From: Sclerodactyla briareus
Lineage: Eukaryota > Echinodermata > Holothuroidea > Dendrochirotida > Sclerodactylidae
Direction: 5' to 3'
Assembly (NCBI GenBank): GCA_026419785.1
Contig: JAODTK010005800.1
Span: forward strand, 496,001 to 560,000
DNA: 64,000 bases
The notes under the pieces are model-generated. The model was not told where the DNA came from, made no database searches, and worked only from the letters and a program-made list of their open reading frames with translations. Shown one piece after another: positions 47,030 to 58,760 of the stretch; positions within the stretch are counted from its first letter, which is position 1; each line of letters begins with the position of its first letter. The position numbers and the translations under genes are program-made.

Positions 47030-49120
47030 AAATGCCGAAAAACATGACCCCCCACGGAAAAGTCAGTTTCAATAAGACTGATAAGCCAGACTTATCTAGC
47101 AAAAACAAGAAAATCTCAGGACCTTCAAATCGATCAACTGTAAAGCTATACAGAAGAAAGAGAGAGTGGAAAACTAAACGGAATAGAATATATAAAAAAA
47201 AAAAACAGCATCACTAGTCAAAGCTGCCACATGAACCAAAAACTAATTGCCGAAATTACTGAAATTAAAAATAGTAAGGATATCGATGACTTACGCTCTT
47301 TAAAAGCAAGTGAAAAGTAGTTGCAAGCAAAGAAGTAAGAAGATCCAATTTCAATTGAAATTGCTGATGAAATAATTGGGAGAACAGATCCAAAAATTAA
47401 AGAAATCAGCCAAACAATTTCGAAAACACTTCAACTTGTCCCCCCCCCCCCCCCCCCCCCCCCCCCCATCAGACCTAACCAAAACGTGGCTCCAGGAAAA
47501 TAAAAAACAATTTGTGAAGATGAAATTAAACAAGCGGGTTGCATCATTAAAAAAAAATAAAATCCCCAGCGCTTGTGACCCAAATCACAGCGAACACTCA
47601 AATACGCCCACTGCCACCACGGGTAAATACATAGCTCATATAACTGAATAACATAGCCGAACACCGGAGGAAAATACCGATAGGAAATGAACATGGAATT
47701 TTTTTCTCTAACACTAATTTCAAAAACCCGAAAAATTAAGGCCCCTCCAGAAAGAAAATTTAAGACTTGTGATCTTACATTCAACCCTGAGCGAATCCTC
47801 GCAATTTGTACAATTACAACGGAGAATCCGCCCCCCCCTAATTGATGAACCTTATACTTCCCGTAACCCAAACAGCCTACACCTCAGATGCACCGCAGAG
47901 GCTCGTGTCGCTTTCAAATTTTAGCAGAAAAAAAAAAAAGCCGTCGTAACTTCAATAGGATATATACATAAACCTATTGTCTGGACCTGAGCAGGAGTTC
48001 GAAACGATCCAAAGAGGCACACTAAAAAATGATTTGCAAACAGAGATCCTCGAGAACGACGAAATCTACCTCATTTCATTATGTACTGAGCGTGTTCATA
48101 CACGGTCAAATTAGACGGCAAACTGGAAATGCCTTTCAGCACAACATCGGGTGACAGTGCCAGTGCATTATTCTTTATACATACCTGGCCAACGCTCGGA
48201 TTTGATTGAAAATACATTGATGCGTTATCCAACCATCTAAGTAGTTGATCATGACTACACCGCAAATAGTAATACCGAGAACTTTTTCACCGTGGACCAA
48301 CCCCAATACGCTTGATGATAGCTCTGGGGCATAGCTGGTGAACATAAATTACAAGACATCGAAGAGCGAGAGTGACTGAAAAACTACAAGAAGAAATCTG
48401 AAAATAACCAGATGGAAACTGAGCAAATGGCAATGAATGTGGAAGAAATGTAAAGAGTAGGAAGGTTGATTGGGAAGCCGAGAAGACATTAACAGAAGAA
48501 TCGGTATAACCAACAACGTTTTCAACACTCTATCAAACAATTTCAAGAGCAGGACGAGTAAGTACAGATTCCAACTCCGATTTTCGTGATGCCCTAATAT
48601 AGAGTATTTTTCTGTATAATTGCGAACTGTGGGGCCCCCCCCCCCTACACGAAGAATCTTCCCCCCGATCACAAAATTGACAATTTCCAAACAAGACTAC
48701 TCCGCATGTTCTCAACATCAGATGCGACCAATTATATATTTCTTAATGGATACCAAACGATGATTTTTTATTTGAGTATGTGATGTTTGCCCAACGAATC
48801 ACTTGGTCGTCCGTAGTCAGAAAATAGACGTTGAGATTTCTCCCCTCGGCCTCCATGTGCGAGACTCAAGAGATATTGTTCTCCAGCTTGTTAAGATCCC
48901 CGCCCTCCTCCGAGAGAAGCAGTTGAGACATCACATACTAAGCCAAGTTGGGAGACCTGCCCCCCCCCCCCCCCCCCCTGTGCTACTACTTTGCTCGGAA
49001 AAATCAATTTTAATCGCAATTCAGGGACATCAACTTAACAGTTGTGCTGGAAGCAATATGATGCGTTGGCTCTAAGTATAGTGACACGTCGGCGGAGAGT
49101 GCATCATGCAGCATGTCGGA
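47030..49120 (+). mobile_element. LINE relic, linker and reverse transcriptase
   Basis: An A-rich coding-like stretch starts near 47.03 kb. 'EIADEIIGRTDPKIKEISQ' (47355-47420) resembles a linker. 'EDEIKQAGCIIKK' and 'NKIPSACD' (47516-47580) match the RT entry motif E.EVK.AI..LKNNKSPG.D. 'DINRRIGITNNVFNTL' (48490-48530), 'SIFLYNCELW' (48602-48631) and 'DHKIDNFQTRLLRMF' (48667-48712) match the conserved C-terminal RT order (IKRR...N.AF..L, SIFLYNCE.W, IDNFQRRLLR). 'ITWSSVVRK' then 'LRFL' near 48.80-48.85 kb fits the PWS.VVR.RRLR.LGH block. C tracts at 47440-47467, 48635-48645 and 48960-48978 interrupt it. The middle (47.65-48.35 kb, where the catalytic box should lie) is too decayed to read. 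It differs from the 19.85-22.1 kb LINE in sequence. Confidence 0.75.
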
Positions 49121-50089
49121 TTGACGAGACTCAACCTTACCCTACTACTACTAAGACAGAGGGGGTAGAAATATAGATGCATACCACCACAGCCTACAAT
49201 GTTTATGCCTTGGAACACATTGCCAAGTCTGCACGATTCGATTACTGCAAGAAATTGCAGGCCTCAACACTCATTCATCATATCAGGGATAAAGGTTATC
49301 ATATGAGTTGATAATCACAAAGCATTATTGTAGGGGTGAGGACACGGATGTAGATTGGGCCTGAGAAAAGCTGTTTCTGCAGTGAAACTCCGTAGTAAAA
49401 AAAGTGATAATTTCGTCCAATGATAGTGTTGGCCTTTTTGGTGCTAACCTCAAGATCGCCACGCCCGGATATTTCAAAACGAGCAACGATTTGGACGTTA
49501 TTACGAATTTTTACCTATTGACAAGGGCAGTAGTAAGTAGTATTGTGTAGATAATGTACTTCTGTTACTCTAGCCCAAGTTGTAAAAGTGAAGACCCTGA
49601 TATGGATTATCCGCCTAATTGCCCAGGTACTATGGAGTGTGGCCGATTTCGCCTTAACTTGTACTCAGACGTACAATTATAACACCCCAAAGTAAGATTA
49701 GAACCAGTAGTGCAATTATTGTGTTTCAATCACATGTGAAAATGTTGTATGCCCAAGTTAGTGTGCAGGATCAGGGGTGGGTGAGTAGGGTTGAGAAGAG
49801 TAACTAGAGAAATGGGGGCCAGAGTTCATTCAGAGGAGGGTTTGGATGGTACACCAGGGCGGGCTGGATTAAAACGACGGGCACGACGGCACAACATGCT
49901 TCGAATCACAAGCGTTTAGTGCAGAACAGGCAGAAACCATATTTCCAATCAATAGCAAAAAATATGTTGAGACTGGCCAGCCAGTAAAAACAGGTCTGTC
50001 GAGCACAACTTTAGGCTAAATTGCAAGATATACCCCGCCAACAAAAGCAAGGTTTTCCCTTTGTAGTATGGCGACGACCTCAACGCTAA
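49121..50089. other. Unassigned, no gene recognised
   Basis: No open frame with a motif and no repeat was noticed apart from the entry into the following array. Confidence 0.4.
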
Positions 50090-50665
50090 AGTAGGCTGTA
50101 CAGCAAGTGGGCCCAAAAGTTCAAGTCCAGTGTAACCTTCCCTCTTGGCTACCACTGGCTCCACAAGATCATTCAGGCCGTTACAGCAAGTGTGGCTCCT
50201 CCTAAGGCTAGTCCAGCAGTATGTGTGCTTAGTACAGCAAGTGTGTGTCCTATAGGGGTACAGCAGGGTGTGCAGAAAAGGTCAAGTCCAGTGTAACCTC
50301 ACCCTCGTGGCTACACTGGCTACAGATCATCTCAAGCTATATTAGTACAGCAAAGTGTCCCCCCCCCCCCCCCCGTGCTCCTATAGGCAGTACAGCAGTG
50401 GTGCAGTACAGCAAGTGTGTGCCCCTATAGGCTAGTACAGCAAGGGTCCTGTGCCGGAAAGTTCAAGCCAGTGTAATATCTCATCGTGGCCTACACTGGC
50501 CCAAGATCATATCATTTTCAGGCTAGTATTTATAGCAAGTGCGGTATTATGAACTAGGCTAGTACGGATCCTAAGGATAGTACAAGCAGTGGTTGGGCGA
50601 AAAGTCAAGTCGTCCGTGGTAACCTCTCTCTCGTGGCCTACACTGGCTACAGATCATTTTCCAGG
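50090..50665 (+). repeat. Minisatellite array L (left inverted arm)
   Basis: Four diverged units contain 'AAGTTCAAGTCCAGTGTAAC', 'CTCGTGGCTACACTGGCTAC' and 'AGATCAT' (near 50162, 50321, 50502 and 50644). They are separated by repeats of 'CTATAGGCTAGTACAGCAAG'. Unit lengths of about 140-180 vary because the GTACAGCAAG subunit is itself repeated. A C run lies at 50359-50374. The same repeat is present inverted at 53.9-54.5 kb. Confidence 0.88.
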
Positions 50666-50739
50666 AAATCGCCATAAATAGCCATTTCGTAAATAAAACA
50701 TTAGCCCAAATAGCCCACTCACAAATCGCCATGACGTGG

Positions 50740-53060
50740 GTCAGTGGAAGTCATGGAGCGACGATAAGTGTTAAGGAGTTATAGCACAAGAACCTTGCCC
50801 GGCGTGCGGAGACGGAGGGGGGGGAGAGATGCTGAAGTATGTATTATGTATGTTCGTTCTCAAAATGAAGTCACGCACTGTCAGATGACAATATCTTTCG
50901 AACTCATCCGAGATTTCACTAGGGCGCACATTGGGTACGAGTTTCAGATCAATCGGAATAAAGTGTTGAGGAGTTTTGCACTACAAGTTCAGCGGCGGTG
51001 GAGACGCGGGAATGCCTGAGTATATATATGTATGGTCGTTTTCAAAATGAAGTCACGCACTGTCAGCTGGACAATATCTTCGAACTCATTAGAGGAAGTA
51101 GTATGGATGTATTTGTCAATACATACAATGTTAAGTCAATCTGTATGTATGTATTATTATGTATGTTTAAAGTGTTGAGGATTATAGGACACTAACGCTT
51201 TGCGGAGGCGGACGGAAGGCGGAGACGAGGAGGCGGCGGAAGGAGACTGGTGTCATGTGATCTTAAACTCTGACGTTACTCTAATAAGTATGTATTTTGG
51301 GCCAGTATGTATGTATGTATGTATGTATGTATTAAGTACAGCAAGAAGGGTGTATTACGGAACTCACTGTAACAATAATCGTAAATAACAAACAAAGACC
51401 TAGGGTGAACACTAAATAAATTTAGGAATATATAATATACGCCATTTATGTTTTCAACAAATCAACATAATATGTGAATAAAAACAAATCAAATCCGAAC
51501 GTATGTCAACAAATCAACAAAACATAAATAACGAGTGATTGAAATTACGAATCATTTTTTAGTAGCTAAATTTATGTGAATATTGTTTAGGCCTCGGAGC
51601 AGGATTACGCAGTCGAGGTCATAGCTCAATGTGTATGTAATTATTGTGTATGTATAAGTCAATACATACAATGGATCAAGTCAAGATGTATGCGTAATTA
51701 TAGTCAATATGTATGTAGTATTATTATGTATGTATATGTTCATACATACATGTATGTATTAAGTCATAATACATCCTAGATGTAGTATAAGTCAATATGT
51801 ATGTATGAGTCAATATGGATGTATGTTTATTATGTTGTATAAGTGTTGAGGAGTTATAGCACTAGTTTGCCGCGGGCGGACTGACCGGAGACGGGCCGCG
51901 GCGGAGACGGGCTTGTTTCATGTGATGTACTCTGACGTTACTCCAATAAGTATGAGATTTTGGGCCAGCGTTGCCCCCAAAACGAGATTCTTGCTGCAAA
52001 CATTATTAAAAAAAAAAATAGGCTATTTATTGGTCTTACAACTTTGGTAAGTGAGCTGATTTAGTTGCAAAGTCATACAAATGTTTGTTGTGCACTTTCT
52101 GCTAGCCGTTACTCACGACAGTCAGCTTTAACTTCTGCACGTTGCACCCTAATAAGCTATGTATTATGTATGGTCAGTATTCTCAAAATCTGGCAACGAT
52201 GATATTTCCCTGTAATAGTGTAAACTGGGTGCGAAAAAACGTCATTCTCATGGGTAAAATGTGAGTGTGATTCGAGGTATCTACTGTGCTGCACCCTTGA
52301 ACCTGTGTAACCTATGTGACTAAGTATGTATTAGCTGGGCGTTCTCAAATGATAGTCTGCACTGTCAGTTGGGAAAATCTATGCAACGACGACGTCATTT
52401 CTTGCAGCAGTTTCAACATGAAAATGCTTCTTCCTTACTTCACCCTCACTGACAGGGTGGATGGGAGAAGGCCTACAACACTAAGGATGAGGACTTGCTG
52501 AAAAATAAGTGACAGTCAACCGGGCTATAACAGAGCGAGCCGATGACCACCTTGGGCGAGTTCTTGCTACCGTTTACCCACGACAGTCAGCTTTAACTCT
52601 GAAGTCAACCTATAAACTATGTATTATGTATGGTCATCTCAAAATCTGGGCCACGAAGATATTGTCCCCTTTAATAGTGAAACATGCCGTGGAAAACAAC
52701 GTCAAGTCTAATGGTGTGTTTACAATGTGATTGTGATCGTACTATGTATATACCTAGTGCGCGCCCTTGTATTCTATGTTGTAACTTTGTTGACCTAAGC
52801 TATGTATTTTGATATGGTCGTTTTCAAAATGAAGTCACGCACTGTCAGCTGGACAATATCTATGAAACGATGCTTTATTTCTTGCCAGCAATTTCAGGAC
52901 ATGAAAATGCTTTTCCTTACTCCACCCTCACTGTACAGGGTGGATTGGAATTGGGAAAGCAGGCAACTACATCACTAAGAAAGGAGGACTATGCATGAAA
53001 AAAATACAGTCGACCACGTCAAACGGGCTGTTGTACAGATTCGCGGATACGATTGACCAC
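50740..53060 (+). repeat. Composite higher-order tandem array
   Basis: The block 'TTTTCAAAATGAAGTCACGC' with 'ACTGTCAGCTGGACAATATC' occurs near 50.86, 51.03 and 52.82 kb, with a degenerate form at 52.34 kb. Another recurring block is 'GTGTTGAGGAGTTATAGCAC' with a GGCGGAGACG-rich stretch (50.77, 50.96, 51.17, 51.84 kb). From 52.09 to 53.06 kb the array becomes a direct duplication of about 465-483 bases: 'ACGACAGTCAGCTTTAACT' at 52115 and 52580, 'ACATGAAAATGCTT' at 52416 and 52899. (TATG)n patches are interspersed, e.g. 51306-51332. No coding motif is conserved between units. Confidence 0.8.
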
Positions 53061-53884
53061 CTTTTGAGAACGGTTCATGCCAGGATTCAAAATGCTCCTA
53101 AGTTGATACAAGATCAATTAAGGCCAGGTTAAAAAAGAAAAGAAATTAGTTTCTAGTCCCCTATAACTTTATGGAAAATTTGCGAATTGCGCCTTTCTTT
53201 CTCATTTCAGAAGAGATAATTTTACCATAATAAAATGCAAAAAAAAAGACACCCATGAGGCCCTCAAAAAGCCTGAGGAGAACTGAGGACGAGGAACTAT
53301 TTTACTATCTTTCTACAAGGTACCCAAGCCGTTCATGCCGCTGACCTTGGAATAGCGCCAAGTTCAAGAAATATCTGTATTCATCAGGCAGGTAAAAACA
53401 CCCTTGGTAAAAACAAGCCAACTCAAGGGGAGGGGGGGGGGAGGGGACACATAAATTTCATCTCCCCATATTTCAGTCTTGCCAGACCTCGACCCGTGAA
53501 AGTTTCTGCCAGCGTTCAGCTAGGGTATTATATTATGGTATTACATTTTTCTACTTTCACATTTACCTTCTGACCATTTACAATGGTCCAAATCTCCAAA
53601 CAGGGATAATTAAGCGCTAATGAAAGTCTCGGGGTCATAGACACCTATGAAAAACCTATGGCCACTTTCAAATGAAATCACAGTGCTTTGCTGATTTTGA
53701 TGATAAAATTACATTATTGGACCCTTTAAAATTTCATAGCCAAAGCTGAACCCTGGCAGCGAAACAACACACTTATGGGACATTACAATCCAGTTGGTAG
53801 TGGCACTACAAATTATGGATTAATAGTAACTTTCTGTCGATACAACAGCTTGCGGTAAACATTGCTGTAATAGCCTATTGGAGT
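53061..53884. other. Unassigned, with G-rich patch
   Basis: A G-rich patch lies at about 53428-53445. No repeat unit of the flanking arrays and no coding motif was seen. Confidence 0.4.
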
Positions 53885-54485
53885 CCCAAGCTCTGCTTGC
53901 AGCCTAATGTAGCACCCAGCAGGGTGAGGTTACGCTGGACTTCAACTTTTGGCGAATACTCTCTGCACAAGCCTATAGGAGCCCCTGTACTAGCCAGTTG
54001 TAGCCAGCATGGAGAGGTTCACTGGACTTTAACTTTTTGGCGCAGACTCTCCTGCGCAAAAGCCTATAGAAGCCACGCGTCTTGTGTAGCCAGTTGTAGC
54101 CACCAGGAGAGGTTACGCGGACCTATCAACTTTGGGCGCATACTCTCGCACAAGCTATAGGGCCCAATCTTGTGGTCGCCAGTGTAGCCACAGGAGAGGT
54201 TACCATGGACTTCAACTTTCTGGCAAATATTGTGCCTTTGTACTAGCCCTACAGGAGCCCGACTTTGTTGTAGCCAGTGGAGCCAGCAGGGAGAGGTTAC
54301 GCTTGGACTTTAACGTTTCGGCGCATCCTCCTGTACTAGCCTATAGTGCGACCTGATCTGTTGTAGCCAGTGTAGCCAGCAGGGGAGGTTAGCTGGCTGG
54401 ACTTAACTTTTCGGCCGCATACTCTCTGTACTAGCATATAGGAGCCCCTTGATCTGGTTGTAAGCAGTGTAGCCAGCAGGGAAAG
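53885..54485 (-). repeat. Minisatellite array R (right inverted arm)
   Basis: Six or seven units of about 84-99 bases begin near 53920, 54013, 54108, 54192, 54291 and 54382 with GAGAGGTTACGCTGGACTT. The complement of each unit reads 'AAGTCCAGCGTAACCTCTCC', 'TGGCTACACTGGCTACAACA' and 'CTATAGGCTAGTACAG', so this is array L in the opposite orientation. The 87- and 74-codon frames across it are repeat translations. Confidence 0.9.
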
Positions 54486-54524
54486 GGCTCCTATTCTGAT
54501 ACCGTGTTTGTCGGGTTCCCTGTG

Positions 54525-54610
54525 TTGTTGGTGTCAGTGTCGGAGGCACCGGTTGTAGGGTGTTGGCGTCGGATGTGCCGGTGTCGGACACAAACAATGG
54601 TTGGTAGGTG
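54525..54610. repeat. GTGTCGG-type short minisatellite
   Basis: Imperfect repeats of GGTGTCGG and GGTGTTGGCGTCGGATG follow the right arm directly. Confidence 0.7.
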
Positions 54611-54654
54611 TGCCCGGGTGGTACTTGGTTTTGAGAGAAGACAACATGACTTAG

Positions 54655-54930
54655 CATAAAACATAGCGGAGGATTGTTGACTTATTCAAAAAAATGAAAA
54701 TCAATAAATAATGACATAGCCTAACTTCCCGGATTGTCCAAGTGTGATGTCATGCGTTTGTGCCGCAATGAATTCTCCACAATTTTCTGCATAATGGACA
54801 AACTGGCCAATGACCCCACATAGGGACATCTGAACTGGGGTTTGGACTCATAGATACGGTTTTCCTTCTCCACGATATAACCTCTTCAAGCATGCAGTAG
54901 CCTTTAAAGGACAGCTGCAGGGTGACTCAT
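54655..54930 (+). repeat. Family B copy, 3' part
   Basis: Order: GTTGACTTATTCAAA, 'TTCCCGGATTGTCCAAGTGT', 'GATGTCATGCG', 'GAATTCTCCACAATTTTCTG', 'TTTGGACTCATAGATACGGT' and 'CACGATATAACCTCTTCAAG'. This is the second half of the unit seen complete at 54.94-55.57 kb and 61.54-62.18 kb. Confidence 0.8.
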
Positions 54931-54934
54931 GTAA

Positions 54935-55570
54935 AACGGCTAATATAAGCTGAGGTAAAATCTGAAGCGTCAGCCCCAAACCGGAAGTTCCATAATACTT
55001 TCCGTACGAGTGACAGTCCTTTGAAGTTTGTGTTTGTATCGTTTGAAGCATGTGTTGTATTGTGCAAGATCGAAAAAGGCATCCCATCATGCAATAATAA
55101 ATGATGTCACAACTAGCGAAACCGTGCAAACATTCTCTGTTTTTATTGAAATTTAAACTTATTTACTTCGACTCGTTGAAAAGCATTCAGTCTATGACAG
55201 AGAGAGTTTTTTGTCTAGTGAGTGGTAGGTGGTGATGGTTACTTGGTGAGAGAAGACAACAAAACTTCTTTTAAATGTTGACTTATTCAAAGAAAATGAA
55301 ACAATAAGATAATAACATAATTCTTTGTTGTCATGGTTGTGACGTCATGAGTCATGTGCGATTGGGATTCTCCCCAAATTTCTCTGCTTAATATATGGCC
55401 CTGATTTTGAAGGTCAATAACTCACCATAGGAACATGGAATGGAAAGGGGTTTGACTTGGACTTACAGATACAGTTTTCCATTCTACACGATATAAGCTC
55501 TGTTGTATCCGAGCCTGCAATTAGCCTTCAAACAGTTTGGAAACTATCTTGCCACGGTGTTATGCTTGCC
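54935..55570 (+). repeat. Family B copy, near full length
   Basis: Starts 'GGCTAATATAAGCTGAGG', then 'AGTCCTTTGAAGTTTGTG', 'CATCCCATCATGCAATAATA', a 'GGTTACTTGGTGAGAGAAGA' block, 'GTTGACTTATTCAAAGAAAA' and 'TTTGACTTGGACTTACAGAT'. The same order appears inverted at 58.22-58.76 kb. No coding capacity is visible. Confidence 0.85.
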
Positions 55571-57414
55571 TTCAAGGCATGCAATCACTAACAATGACAT
55601 GTCTAAAGCTTACATGACACCCTTCGACGAATTGTCACAGTTCCAGCTGAAGTAAAGAAAAGTGCGTCGTCAGCAATGGTTGCACGAACAAATGCTGTTG
55701 ATGTTTTTGATCTGATAAATAGGTTAGATAGGACATTTTCAATTTAAAGTTCCTATCTACAATCTGATTTCGTTTTTTCACTGTCCTGCACTTCACCTAT
55801 CTGTACCGTAATTTGCATATATAAAAATGAGAACAGTTAGCGAGGCTACAGTACGTATGATAGTCAGTAGGTGACCAGATTCCGCGTATAAAAGCAAAAG
55901 GAGTGATGTAGATGGCGTGTTCGTCGCTTGAAATTGAATATGCCTGGGGAATAGTTGAAATTGTTAGTTGTTCAAAATTTGTATTAACTTTCACATTTGA
56001 ACGTGAGAGTTGTCTCCTTCACTTCGTGCACTAAGTAGGCCTTATAAGCGGAAGAATGATGTTGTAGGTAAAGGCGGTATTTTTTCGTATCATTAATTCA
56101 TCCATTGTTGAACTTGAAATGCAATTGCATAATCTGTTATACTCAATTTGCAGAATCAAACATTTTCTTTCTTGAGCCATGCATGTATTTTTCCTGTAAT
56201 TTGACATGGAAAATATTTTCTTTGATTTCCGCAAGTAACAGCTTCTATTCAGCCTTGTAAATATTTGAGAAAATAACATCAATGATGATTGAGAATGAAT
56301 ATGCGATCATTCGATACCAACATCCCACAAGAAGGACTTCAGCTCAAAATTACAGCACTCAAGCTATTTCGATTCTTGGAGAAATGTGTGATCAGTTTAG
56401 TCAATTTTCAGGGAAGCTGGACTGCAGCCGAAACAACATACCTTTTGCCAAAAGGACAATATACTCCACAAATATTACCCCGGACAACCATTTGGGGATA
56501 GGTGGAGTGGAGCTGACTGAGATGACGACCACAGGGAGTGCTAGAGCCCTCTTATGGATCAATACCTAAACTTGAAAGTGGAGCAAATTTCCATGACGTG
56601 AACTTCATTGCTCCATTGTCAATCATGGACTCCAAGCTGTCAGTGGCAAAGGCCATGAGTCCCTGAACTTATCTGTGGGATTCTTACCAGTGCCTCTCCA
56701 TAGTTAAAGAAGCTGACTCTCAAAATTTTGTTCCTTCCCAAACTTGTAAGTGTGGCCCCTTACACAAGTCACTGTTCACCCCTGCCAGTGGGGGTTTCAG
56801 AATAGGCCAGTAAGTGTTCCCCTGCCTGTTGTTAAAGTTGCCATACAATAGAGGGGTGAGCTTGGAGAGGACAGAATGAGGATAAGAGTTAGGAAAGTAC
56901 AGCGGTGCATGAAACAAACTGGATACGAGTACCCTGTGTATTCTGAGATCTGACCTACTTGGTTATCCAGGTTCTGTCTCTGGCTGCCATCAGCTTCCAT
57001 TGCAGGGCTGCTTGGAGGAGTGCCGAGACTGGAAGACCATGTGCGTGGGGGCATTCCTGGGGCCTCTCCACAGTCCACGGCAAGTCCACTTTCAGGTCTC
57101 ATAGTAGCTCAACTGGGTTGTATAGACCCTTGGCAGCTGTCTTTCTGGCTTTGAGTGTTTTCACAGTCACGGAGAACAAAAACCAACCTCTTCGAAACTG
57201 TCATGCTGGAAGGGAATGTTGCCAGCATGTTGGGCAAGTTGAGTGCAAGATTGCGGATCCTCAACACTGAAAAAAACAGGAGGATTTGACGGGAATTTTC
57301 ATGCCACCCGAGGAATCAAGTGAACTTTGGTGGTACAGGTTCTCACTTGAACATTTTAATCTTCAGAAATATATATCAACAATCTGGGCTCTCTCTTCTT
57401 GGTGTCTGGACTTC
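55571..57414. other. Unassigned, no gene recognised
   Basis: Opposed frames of 95-103 codons lie at 56282-56569, 56797-57102 and 56959-57270. They have no motif, and opposing frames are open together. No repeat defined in this window occurs here. Confidence 0.4.
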
Positions 57415-57935
57415 TCACAGATATGACCTGTGGAAGCTCTCAGCTTCAGAAATATTATTTCCAATGGGCACCGGCTTTGGCCTGAACATGTTGTTATTAA
57501 ACACCATAACCTGATACTCAGAGTTAATGGAGACCATCCATATATAATATGTATAACTTTCGCAGACATGGTGGTGGTTAAGGAATGTTTGATTGTGAAT
57601 GTTGAGACCACTTTTCAACCTGTGAGATATTTCATTAAGAAATAAACCCAGAATTGTCCTGCAGTTTAGATTGTTGCTAAGTACAAAAATCGACCCCTGT
57701 GTCGACATAGGTTCAGAAGAACCGTACAGGTGAGTTGCTGAGATCTTGAGAAGTAGTGTAATCACTAGTTTTATGGTCTTTAGTTCATTATTACTATCAG
57801 TCACCTTTCTGCCATACGAGGTGCAATAGTATGTCCGTATTCACTTTGTTGGATCAAGTTTTTTCTAGCTCCGGCTAGGCCATCCTGCCCTGCCTCAAGA
57901 CCAGCTTTAAGGAAATTACGGTCACTGACTGTACC
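57415..57935 (-). pseudogene. Possible decayed coding segment, unknown
   Basis: A 129-codon minus-strand frame (57415-57804) is preceded, one frame over, by an open stretch of about 40 codons starting 'GTVSDRNFLKAGLEAGQDGL' (57810-57935). Joining them needs one small frameshift near 57810. The composition is ordinary for protein (no low complexity, several aromatics) and includes 'HNQTFLNHHHVCESYTYYIW'. I recognise no family. It may be a decayed element or an exon, and chance is also plausible. Confidence 0.25.
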
Positions 57936-58219
57936 AAGATATTAGTCTGTGGGTCGGAAGCCTTAGGGATTAGGAAATCACACCATCATAATATCTTCTC
58001 TCCTAGATTGGAATAAAGGTAATTTATGGGCCTAGAACATATGTTGCAATAATATGATAAACAACAGCTCAGATACTGAATAGCTAAAGGAAGTTTTTTG
58101 GTGTTTATAATTGGTGGGTGGGGGGGGGGGGGAGTCTGACCGCTCTGAATGAACATATAGTAACAAGGCAAATATGGCGTAAGGACAACTGCAGGATCTG
58201 ATACATCAGAGTTTGAGTA

Positions 58220-58760
58220 TGAAATGTACCCATAGCCGTCCCAAACCACATTTACAATTTACGTATTGTTCCTATGTGGAGTTTATTGGCCTCAAAGTTA
58301 GCCAAGATGCAGGAGAATTGGGGAGAATCCACCAAGTGTGCAATAACGCATGATGTCACACTTGACAACCGGGGAGTTATGTCATGTATTGCATTTTTTC
58401 ATTTTGTTGAATAAGTGCACATTTATCAGAAGTTCTGTTGTCTTTCTGCCACCAAAGTACCCATCATACATACCAACCCACTTTAGCAATCCTCTCCCAG
58501 ACTAAATGCTTTTTGGAGTGAAAATACATGTGTGAACTTAAATGGAATAGATTTCAAAAGATTGTGCAGGGTTGTGCAAGTATTGACATCATTATTATTG
58601 CATTATCGGATGCTTTGATCGTGTGCCCCAACACCACATGCACAATGTTCAAAGGACTGGAACTCCGAACGGAAATGTCATAGGAACTTCTGGGTCGAAC
58701 TGACGCATTCAGTTTTCCCCAGCTAAGATATTAGCCTCCTTATAATTCATCTCCATGTGT
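58220..58760 (-). repeat. Family B copy, inverted
   Basis: The minus strand from 58760 reads 'AAGGAGGCTAATATCTTAGC', 'AACTGAATGCGTCAGTT', 'GGAGTTCCAGTCCTTTGAAC', 'TAATGCAATAATAATGATGT', 'GGTACTTTGGTGGCAGAAAG', 'CTTATTCAACAAAATGAAA', 'GTTGTCAAGTGTGACATCAT' and 'AATAAACTCCACATAGGAAC'. It is a full unit. A G run (58121-58132) and unassigned DNA lie just outside. Confidence 0.88.

Noticed and set aside
47431..47871. 146-codon minus frame with poly-glycine
   Set aside because: Shadow of the plus-strand LINE crossing the C28 tract.
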